The notes under the pieces were generated by a model. That model searched no databases and had not been told where the DNA came from. It worked only from the letters and a program-made list of their open reading frames with translations. From assembly GCA_027943245.1 (NCBI GenBank), contig JANDJZ010001709.1, positions 5,001-26,375 of the forward strand: a stretch of 21,375 nt of DNA. The letters run 5' to 3'. Source of the stretch: Acanthamoeba sp. SK_2022b (lineage: Eukaryota > Discosea > Longamoebia > Acanthamoebidae). The position numbers and the translations under genes were made by a program. Below, piece by piece: positions 1 through 8,013 of this stretch. The number at the start of each line of letters is the position of its first letter. The first letter of the stretch is position 1.

Positions 1-1395
1 TGCGTGTGGCACTGAGTCGTGGATGGGGGTATCTCGGGGGAGGTAGAGCGGGGGGGTTGCCTACCTGCCCAGGATGCCCTGCAGCAGGTTGAGGTCGTAC
101 TGCGATTTGGCGCCCACAAACCGCCACCCCAGTCGCTCGATGCAGCCCTGGTAGATTTGCTCTGCGAAAGACGACAATTTGTCACGCCACCAATTGGTGT
201 GTGATATTGTGTAGGGAGTCAGTTGCATGTGTGCGTGCGTGTGCAGGGGAGCGGAGTGTCAGGTATACCGTGTAAAGGTCATGTCGCTTGAGGGCGAGGT
301 AGTCGGCGGTGGCTGTGAGAATGGCGTCCTGCGCAGAGCTAGGCAACCCGCGACCCGTAGCCACTTCTTCGCTGCGCACTATCGACTCCAGGCTCTCCAG
401 CGAGCCCACGCCGATTATCTCCTTCTCATTGATCAACGAGCTGCGCCGCGAGAAGCGAATCGTGAACATCAGCCACCGAGATTACACACATTGTGCAAAT
501 AGAAATATTGGTATTTCAGAGATGCAATAGAGGGGGCCTGTACCCGCCACTGTCAATCTTCTGTGAAGACGTCGATCAGCTTGAGCGCCTCCTGCCCCAA
601 ATCGGAGGTCCTCCCACTGTCCGTCGCGCGTTGTAGTGGAGTGCCTGAAAAAAACGGATCACTAACCGCAAGAACAACAGCGTCGTGTGAGTGGCGCAAC
701 ACCGCGGCGTAGGTGAAGTGTTGAGGGATGTACATCTGCTGCGGCAAGAGGACGGCAGTGGGCGAGGGCGAGTAGAAGATATACTCCTCCACTAGCTTGA
801 GCCACCTCAACCAGTTCGTCGCTTATCTGTTGCATTGGGTGCGCGTAAGCGGCAAGAGCGATTATTTAAAATAAAAATAACAATATTATAATTACAAAAA
901 ACTGAAATAACAATATTAATCCTTTTTTAATTATCAAAAAACTACGAAATAATAGGGGATGGGGTTGTACGGAAGGTAGGCTCACGTTCTCGCCTCTCCC
1001 GTTCGCGTTCGAGGTCGCGCCTTGCCGTGATGAGCGGAAATCGGCCCGGTTGCGCTGCGACTGGGTCAGCAGGAAGAGGAAGTCGCGTAGCAGCACCGTG
1101 TGCAGTTCCGGCCCTCCACGACCAGCTCAAAGATCATAGGGATCACGCCCGCGTTCTTGAAAAGGGCTCCGGTGGCCGCGTAGATCGTGGGCGACATCGG
1201 CGAAGTCTGCAGGCGGCACGACGACATGAGCGATCATTACTCCGGTCAGCGGTCCGATCTGTCAAACGAACGCCATTGAGTGTTGTGGTGCGGGGGGAGG
1301 TTCACCTGCAAGTGAGCCTTGATGGAAGCAAGCTGCGTTGCGTCCAGTTGCAGGGCACGCCCGGGGACAAAGACGAGATTTCTCGAACAGCTTCC
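1..1395 (-). CDS. unidentified multi-exon protein, partial (3' part outside window)
   Basis: I do not recognise this protein. Minus-strand coding segments joined by plausible introns are visible. One ends at 1306 with a CAG|GTGAAC donor. Its partner starts at 1206 (reading IYAATGALFKNAGVIPMIFE) and continues, after an apparent one-base deletion near 1113, as LLRDFLFLLTQSQRNRADF. Another lies at about 269-440 (ends KRHDLYT), and one at 65-159 (QIYQGCIERLGW...NLLQGILGR), with a GTAGGC donor at 64, so the gene continues beyond base 1. The middle (553-850) is unclear because frames change and an AT-rich intron-like stretch intervenes. The helical, Leu-rich text could belong to an alpha-solenoid, for example the long N-terminal repeats of BEACH-family proteins, but that is only an impression. 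The gene start was not found. Confidence 0.4.
876..950. repeat. imperfect AT-rich tandem duplication
   Basis: Two copies of an AT-rich unit overlap head to tail at 876-908 and 906-950. Both begin AATAACAATATTA, share a CAAAAAACT core and end in GAAAT. The second copy carries about 12 extra bases, mainly inside the unit. The duplication lies in a probable intron of the minus-strand gene. Confidence 0.6.
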
Positions 1396-1436
1396 TCGGC
1401 TTCGCTTCGGTCATGACGGAAAGCCTAGCTCTTCGT

Positions 1437-2455
1437 CGCCATCCATCTCTTGAACCCATCAGTACATACCGTCTCCGAATCGCCGTCAGCTACTCGTACA
1501 CACTCACCATGACCTTCAATCTCATCGTCGCCTTCATTGTCAAGCACCCTCTCACCGACCTCAAGCTTGTCAGTAATGCCGTCAATGGCACCCTCGCCTT
1601 CTCCTTCTCCAGTTTCAGTCCCACCTCGTCGCATGTCTGGGACTCCAACAGTGACCCCTACCGTCTCTGGGACTGCGTCGAGACCCGCTCCTGCTCGTCT
1701 TGACGACGACCAGCACTCGCACTCCGTCACCAACCACCTCTGCAACTTCTTCTGTGACACCGTAACTGTCAAGCCCACTGTCGCGGTCTCCAAGCGTCTC
1801 TTAGATACCGGCGGTTATGCCAAGCGGCTCGGTGTTGCTGTCCAGAACACCATCACCATTGCTCTCGCATTCGAGTAGTCTCTCCGTCGCCGACCAGATC
1901 CGTACCGGCGTTGGTGACCGCCACCAGCACCGCGTCGCTGTCTAACCTCTTGCACTGCCCCACAGATACTCCAACAGTGTTGGCCTCTTCGATGACTACG
2001 CGCACTGTATCTCCGAGCGCTTCGAAGACGCCGTCATGGTCACCCTCTGCCACGGGCGCGACGTCTTCCACGCTGACCATCTTGACCACACCGTCGATAA
2101 AGCCCACAGTGCTACCGGTACACCCTTCACCCTAAGTGACGCGTTCATGACCAAAGCGTCCTCTCCTGCCACGGGCAGTCCTACCACGACGCCCTCACGA
2201 ACCGCTTGACCTTCTCCCACCGGCACGTCTGAGATCACTGTCACCCCATCTGCGTCACTCCGGCGCATCATCATCTACAACGCTCTCGCCCTCACCCACC
2301 ACCTCCGGCACCTCTGCAGAGACCAGTACTCACTCGAGCACGCGCTCGCGCTCGTCGTCGACCACACGTTCGCCCGTGCCCTCCTCTCGTGCTCACCCAC
2401 TGTGAAGCCTACCGCGTCGGCCATGCTCTCACCTTCGCCTTCCCAATCAAGCACA
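1437..2455 (+). pseudogene. broken Ser/Thr/Pro-rich (mucin-like) coding region
   Basis: The plus strand reads as Ser/Thr/Pro-rich low-complexity protein for about 1 kb, but the frame carrying that signature changes repeatedly and is interrupted by stops. Examples are SPSPSPVSVPPRRMSGTPTV (about 1590-1650), then in another frame TTTSTRTPSPTTSATSSVTP (about 1700-1760), then TVSPSASKTPSWSPSATGAT (about 2005-2065), then SSSTTLSPSPTTSGTSAETS (about 2270-2330), then PTVKPTASAMLSPSPSQSS (about 2398-2455). Such stretches usually form glycosylated stalks of secreted or surface proteins. The shifting frames mean either a decayed gene or indel-rich sequence. The minus strand over 1425-1793 is also open (Glu/Asp/Gly/Val-rich); I consider it the shadow. 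Confidence 0.5.
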
Positions 2456-2600
2456 CCATAACTGGCACTCCTGCTGAGAATCAGACCCCGAGCTGAACGC
2501 GCTCCAGGCGTGCTGTTTCGGGGGCGTCGCTCAACTCAGCAGAGGTGCAAGGAAAGGACGTGGTGAGGGGCAATATGGAGAACGTGCTCACAGAGAAGGC

Positions 2601-3480
2601 ATGGTGAGTCCGCCTACAGTAGATCTCAGTGGCTGTCAGCTCGTCAAGGGCTGCGCCCAGGCGGTCATCATCATCACGAAGATCGCGTGCCAGGGCAGCC
2701 TCATCCTTATCGGCTCCGGCACCCTGCAGCTGGCTCAGTACAACTGCGTCAACACGGCCATCGCGGAGGTCGGCGGGTTTTCCTTCTTTCCTCGCTTCTC
2801 GTTCGTTCTTCTTCACCCCCGCTTTCCTGTTCTTGTTCTGCCCAATCTTCGACGAGACTCGTGTTGACTTGGTTCTGTCGTTCACGCGCGACGTAAGGGG
2901 GGAGCGGTAGGCGGGTTCGTCTGCTCAACTCCGGACCTAGTGATTCCCCATCAGCCTCGGCGTGGCCCTCACCTCGGCCGACTCGCCGCGCTCCCGTTGG
3001 CAGTGCGTCTACCAGGCCATGTGGCTCGCTCCCGTTGGCATGTGCGTCTACGCACTGTATCTTAGCCCAACCCAACACTGGACAGGCCAGTTTTGGGTTC
3101 CTGTGCAGTGAGTGGGTATGTGGGCGTGTGGGCGTGCGTGAGTGAGTGTGAGCGAGAATGGGGGAATGGGTGTCGTGGTGGCGAGTGCGTACGTAACGCG
3201 AACAGACATCTCCTATACGACCTGTCGTGGATAGTGCAGGTGGTGAGCTCGCTGGTCAGCTGGTTGTTGGGGGCGATCGTGTATACTTGCTATTGTTGTT
3301 CTTGTTGTTGTTGTTCTCATCGTCGTCGTCGCATCATGGGAATGTGCATGTGTGCTCCTGCAGCTGTACCGCCCTTGCGTTCGCGCGCGTTGAATCCCAC
3401 TACTTCGTGCACGGGGCTCTTCAAGGTCGCTTCCTCCCTGCTTCCTCTCTCTCCGCTGTATCCTTTTCCTCAATTCTGAG
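2601..3480 (+). other. weak coding remnants, possibly a membrane or surface protein
   Basis: No clear gene model fits here. Plus-strand segments have protein-like text: CQGSLILIGSGTLQLAQYNC (about 2690-2750), then WQCVYQAMWLAPVGMCVYAL (about 3000-3060), and a hydrophobic stretch WIVQVVSSLVSWLLGAIVY (about 3228-3284). They are separated by GT-rich (3108-3165) and TTG/TCG-rich (3292-3335) simple sequence that may be intronic. The opposite strand is also open over 2481-2885. The position between a Ser/Thr/Pro stalk and EGF-like modules on the same strand suggests parts of one surface protein, but this is inference. Confidence 0.25.
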
Positions 3481-3513
3481 AACCCTCCTCTCTGCAGGCC
3501 ACCTGGGCAGCAG

Positions 3514-3810
3514 GTGTCATCAAGCGTGGCCACGGGATCAACCAGGGCACCAGGGCTGGGTGGCAGTGCTATTGACCTCCAGGCCAACATTGTGTTGTGC
3601 CCCAACTCGTGCTCTGGCCACAGCACTTGCATGGGCAATGTGTGCACATGCGCTGGCAGCTGGTTGGGCATGGACTGCTCAATCACGCCCCTACCTGCCC
3701 CAGCAACAGCTGCTCCAGCCACAGCGCCTGCAGCTCTGACGGCCAGTGTATGTGTGCCTCAACCATGTATGACTGCAGCACACTTTGTCCCAATAAGCAA
3801 ACACAACTAG
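3514..3810 (+). pseudogene. two EGF-like modules separated by a frameshift
   Basis: Two adjacent Cys-rich modules are encoded on the plus strand. The first, 3598-3681, has six Cys in EGF-like order: CPNSCSGHSTC, then VCTCAGSWLGMDC. The second, 3696-3797, reads CPSNSCSSHSAC, then GQCMCASTMYDC, and is clearly homologous to the first. They lie in different frames (offset of two), so a one-base loss or two-base gain occurred between 3682 and 3695. EGF-like modules of this type occur in secreted and surface adhesion proteins of amoebozoans. No start, signal peptide or anchor could be placed with confidence. The upstream Ser/Thr/Pro stretch may be the stalk of the same former gene. The CpG content drops across this segment, which also fits decay. 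Confidence 0.6.
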
Positions 3811-5451
3811 GGATCTTGCAGTGTGTTGCAGGTACTGGGCTCCTTCAAAGATGCAGGACCAGAATGAGGAGCAGAATTCAATCTGAGGAGGTGCAGCAAG
3901 AGCAGGAACGTGGCATTGCAAGACCCAAGATCATGCATTTAACATTTGTTTGCTTGTGTGTGTCTCTGCAGGAGAAGTGGAAGAGGGGAGAGGCATCTGT
4001 GATATGGAGAAAGAGCTGGGATCCCAATCTGTGTCCAACACTGCATGCCACACAACAGCCATGCCATGAAGCTCACCTTGCTGGTTGTGGGAGTAAAGAA
4101 TGAAACCGAAGACAATAAGTCAGGCAAGAGGTAGAGCACCACAGCCAGGCTGTACATCATGTCTGAGGAAAGCACCAGCGAAGAGGAGCAAAAGGAGAGA
4201 GTGGGCTAAAGAAGTTGAGGTGGCTAAGCAGAGAATGGAGCAGAGCCAGAGTGCTGTAGCAAGCAGCTTAAATCAATGCAGGGAGCTGTTCTAGGACATG
4301 GAGCACAAGCAACTCACACTCACTGGTGGTGGTGCCCTATAAAAGGTTGCTGCCAAGCTTATCTGCAGTGCAGCATGTGCTCCACTTGATCACTATCTCC
4401 TCCAGAGTACTTGGGTGAGTCCAGGGAGTGTACTTCTGCTATTGGGTCACTGGGCCTTACCTTTAGGTGCCTGACTGCATGCAGCAGACCAGCAGTGTTT
4501 TCATAGCACCATGCAGTCACTGTGCTACCATCTCACCAGCATCATTGACAGCCTGGGCTCACTCACCTCACATTCAAAGATGTCCTACAGGAGGACACAG
4601 TCCAAGTACCACCAGAAGACCAGCATGACCCCCAACCAACACCTCCATGCATCATCACCAACACTGTCTGTTGCAAAGCAGCAACTCAGCCTGTGCAGCT
4701 GGTCCTGGATAGCCTTGAGGACAGGAGTGAGCAGCTCCAATTAGTACTCAGCCTGAAAAGAGTAGACATCAAGCTGGAACTGCTTCATGTCCTCATCCAC
4801 TGGCTTTCCATTGGGTGGTGATGAAAGACCCCTGCTGGCCTCTACAACCTGCATCCTAATGTGTCCCATCATGCCCATCCTCCAAACCAGTGGAACCACA
4901 TTGGCTGCCTCACTTGACTGTCCTGTACTGGTGATCCAACACCTCACTGTCATTGTAGTTGATTAGTAAAGTTTGCTGCTTTGTTATAATGGATTTGGCA
5001 TTATACCTGTCTTCTTCAGTGACCAACAACCCTGGCATATGTGGTTGTGTGCATATGCAGGAGGGGTGGTAATTTAATTGGTGGTAAAGGAGTGGATTGT
5101 GCTCCTGTTCATTGAGGATACTTGTAGAGGGTGAGGTAGTGAGCAGAGACCCTCAGCCATGCTGCACTGTGAAACCAGGGTTGTGTACCAGAGTCCTGAT
5201 TTGGAGGGACTGCAGCTACTTAGCTACAAGTATTGATCCTTGATGGCCGAAGCAGAGGTTTGTCATGATTTCACCCACTCAGCACAGATCCTGACACTGC
5301 AGATGGCCAACTGAAATTCAAGGATCAGCTTGCATGTACAAGCACATTGTCACTTGACCATCTGGAGACCTCATGGAGGTGTGTGTCCAAGCAGGCACAG
5401 GTGTGGGTCACCCTCAACCAGCTCATGGAGATGCCCTGATGAGCATGCTTT
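3540..5451. other. CpG-depleted segment, no intact gene
   Basis: Scanning every line, I find no CG dinucleotide from 4181 to 5247 and only one (5248-5249) up to 5451. Only about three occur in 3841-4180. On both sides CpG is abundant. Base composition is otherwise balanced, and TG and CA are plentiful, as expected if methylated CpG decayed to TpG/CpA. No ORF longer than about 170 codons is present and none looks like a known family. The depletion begins gradually near 3540 and stops sharply at 5452. No terminal repeats or target-site duplication were seen. An old, formerly methylated insertion is the likeliest explanation. Confidence 0.7.
4504..4953 (-). pseudogene. possible decayed ORF inside the CpG-depleted segment
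   Basis: One minus-strand frame gives protein-like text across three stops: TAA at 4741-4743, TAG at 4585-4587 and TAG at 4525-4527, before a TGA at 4501-4503. It reads, for example, PVDEDMKQFQLDVYSFQAEY before the first stop and LELLTPVLKAIQDQLHRLSC after it. The family is not recognised. It might be a remnant of a mobile-element protein, but nothing diagnostic is visible. With low CpG and no frame statistics this could also be chance. Confidence 0.25.
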
Positions 5452-5543
5452 CGTCGTCCCCTTGCTCTTGCTGGCAAAAAAACCACAAAAGGGAAAAAAA
5501 TTGATAAAGCCGAAGATATTCATTATTCATCGAAACTGAAAAG

Positions 5544-6179
5544 ATGGCCTGGTGGGGATCAAACGGTGCCGCGCAGCCGGTCACGTATCCTGAACTGCCG
5601 TCACCCCTCACCAAAGAAGATTTTGAACGTTTGGCCGATGAATGCTTCGAACAGCTTATGCGCCTCGAAACAGAGGGGCCTGAGGCTGGCTGGACTCCAG
5701 TCGACTTCCAGGCACCTCTCCCTCTATTTGCTTTTTTCTTTTAATTTAAATTTAATGTCAAATTAAATCGAAAAACTCATCTGTCGTGAATGGAGCCAGG
5801 CTACGAATGGAGAGGAGGAAGTGAAAATCTGGGACAAAACCGTGAGCGGGTCTCCAGTTAACTGCATCAAAACGCAAGGCGTCATTCCGTGCTCTCCTGT
5901 GGTACTACTTCTACTGACCATAGCACCCACAGCTAAACGCAGCGGCCTCACCTTCACTCGGCGCCTGTTACGCCCCACCCCCTCACTTTGGCCGTGTGTC
6001 CAGAACCTGTTCAAGGTGATGTGCGAGGAGGACCTGGCCAAACGACAGGAGTACGAGAAGGAGTGCTCCTGCTACGAAATCGTACGCGGTGCGTGGTCCC
6101 CCCGCTCTGCACAGTCAACTACTACGGCGACGTATGCGCGCAAAGGCAACGTGCTGATCACTTACCACACGATACATGA

Positions 6180-6241
<62 letters not shown>

Positions 6242-7909
6242 CCTGCAGAGGTCACGCCCGAGATCGCCATTACCAGAGCGCGATACAAGGCGCCCTTCCC
6301 TGTCACGTCCCGCGAAGTGGTCGCCTTCAGGTTTTGCAGTCTCCTTCTTTTGCTCCTGCCCCACATGCGGCGCATGCCAAGTTTGAACTCACGCGCATCG
6401 TCCCTGCGTCGATAGGGCGCGCCGTCGTTTGCCCGGCGGTGGCTACGTGTCGTTTGGCAAGTCGATCAACTACGACGAATGCCTCTCCGACTCCAGCCAC
6501 GTCCGGGCCGCACTCCACCTCGTCGGCGCCATCTGCCGGTTCGTGCTTTATCGTTGTGCACGACTCGTGCGTGTTTGTTGGTGGGAGTTGTCGGCATTGG
6601 TGTTGGCTAAAGCAATACGGTGGACTCGCGCAGACCGGTTCCTGGTGAACCCAACCGTTGCATGCTCACGCGCATCGCCCAGCTCGACCCCAAGGTAGGC
6701 CTGCCCCATTCTTAACGATTGTTCATTGGTTGTTGGATGCCAACAGCGGTCAACTGCGCCGTGACTCGTCTTAGGGCAACATTCCGACCATGGTGGTCAA
6801 TGCCACCAAGAAGAAGTCCGGCTCTTCTGTCATCCTCCTCCGGAAGGTCATCCGGAAGAGGTACCGCGACGCCCTCTTGTTCGCTGGCGCCCCTCCCCCT
6901 CTCTCCCGCACGCGTGACCTGATGCCTCCCTCCTCCCCCTTTTTCGCGTGGCGCAGAAATCTTCCGCCAGCAGTCGAAGAAGACGCCACGGAAGCTGTGG
7001 AGGGAGAGGAGGAGATGAAGGAGGAGGTGAATGCGGGCAGGAGCGTGCTCGAGGAGGAGGAGGAGACGAAGGGTGTGCATGCGCCAGACGTGGGAGTGGT
7101 CCCGGCTGCGCTCAGCTTGACACAGGAGTCACGCAAGCCCGCGCCGCGACGGCTTGCGCACACCGCTGTCACCGCCTCTCCCGACTCTGGGACCGACAAT
7201 GGCAAGGGCAAGGGCAAGGAAAAGGAACGCAGCGCTGGCGCCCTCACAACCCCAGCAGGTAGGCTCGGCGCAGCAAGCCGCGCTGTGCTGTGCTGTGCTG
7301 TGCTGTGCTGTGCTGTGCTGTGCTGTGCTGTGCTGTGCTGTGCTGTGCTGTGCTCATGTGCGCATCTTAGGCGATGAGGAGGTGAGCGATGATATCTTCT
7401 ACGAAGCCGCGACGTCTCTTCCGTGGGACGAGAGGCCCTTCAAGCAGATGTACGGCCAGCACCGAGACGAAGTGAACCAGATCGTCGCTTCGCTTCAGCA
7501 GTCTCTCAGCAGGTACCCAGGCATTCGCATTGAGTGACATTTTATTTTATCTTATTGCCTTTGTGCTGTTTGATGGTACAGTGTATTTTATTTCTGTAAT
7601 TTTTGGAAATTATAACGTTGGGACTGAACGTGATTGTTTTTACACGTGCGTGCTGGCACAAGGCTGGAGCAACTGTCGCTTTCGAACGAGCAGCGGCTGC
7701 AGTCGCTCGAGCAGATGTGCGCTGAGCTGGTGAGCTCTCGGAACCGCACCACAGTCAATGTGCAGCAGGGTTCTGCCGATTCGGCCCATTCGCTGGTGGA
7801 ATTCACCAACCTGTCCTGGGGCACGCTTGCCTTCCTGGCCGTGTGGCCTGTGGTGGCCTACTCGGCCTATGACTTCATCAGCTCCCGCATGCGGCCTCCA
7901 CGCAAGTGA
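5544..7909 (+). CDS. START-domain lipid-binding protein with C-terminal membrane anchor
   Basis: Exons: 5544-5711, 5800-5898, 6004-6088, 6249-6330, 6416-6538, 6634-6694, 6775-6860, 6957-7258, 7371-7512, 7663-7909, giving 464 residues in frame. Residues about 15-232 form a START domain: VKIWDKTVSG near the N-terminal strand, then YKAPFPVTSREVV, GGGYVSFGKSINYDEC, and the C-terminal signature LDPKGNIPTMVVN. START domains bind one lipid or sterol in a deep pocket and usually move it between membranes. An acidic, Lys-rich linker follows (about 235-335), then a short coiled coil and one hydrophobic helix (WGTLAFLAVWPVVAYSAY) eleven residues before a basic tail (RMRPPRK). It is therefore tail-anchored with START facing the cytosol. 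The first intron appears to be GC-AG; a weak GTCGAC donor at 5700 is the alternative. The anchor membrane cannot be told from sequence. Confidence 0.87.
6180..6235. repeat. (CA)n microsatellite
   Basis: This is an essentially pure CA repeat inside the intron 6089-6248 of the START gene. It ends about 13 bases before the CAG acceptor and replaces the usual pyrimidine tract. Confidence 0.95.
7282..7354. repeat. (GCTGT)n pentanucleotide repeat
   Basis: Between 14 and 15 perfect GCTGT units lie in the START-gene intron 7259-7370, leaving only about 39 non-repeat bases in that intron. One translated frame through it is open (a run of Cys-Ala-Val-Leu), but the frames on either side join exactly when it is spliced out. 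Confidence 0.95.
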
Positions 7910-8013
7910 ACCAAGCCTTCACTTGCTCCGTTTTGTTTTGTTGTTTGTAACAAGGTCGCAAAAGAATACAGTGTTTGGCCGATCACCACACGCTCGGAGA
8001 GGGCTGGTTGCTA
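7910..8013. other. convergent 3' intergenic region
   Basis: Only 104 bp separate the stop codons of the START gene (+) and the ABCG gene (-). The stretch contains a T/G-rich tract just after the START stop. Both 3' UTRs and poly(A) sites must lie here or overlap the neighbouring gene, so the two transcripts probably overlap antisense. No AATAAA is evident. Confidence 0.6.

Noticed and set aside
625..660. A 22-base intron in the leftmost gene (GTTAGTGATCC...TTTTTTTCAG)
   Set aside because: It is shorter than any secure intron here, and neither reading frame around it is convincingly coding.
1425..1793. Minus-strand ORF rich in Glu, Gly and Val opposite the Ser/Thr/Pro region
   Set aside because: Its composition is what the complement of Ser/Thr/Pro codons gives, and no introns or motifs support it.
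4338..4345. TATAAAAG, a perfect TATA-box sequence
   Set aside because: It lies in the CpG-depleted segment without a downstream gene. One eight-base match by chance is plausible.
6115..6131. A 17-base micro-exon (VNYYGD) flanked by a 26-base intron in the START gene
   Set aside because: A single intron 6089-6248 joins the frames with an ordinary CAG acceptor and gives a better START sequence (EIVREVTPEIAI).
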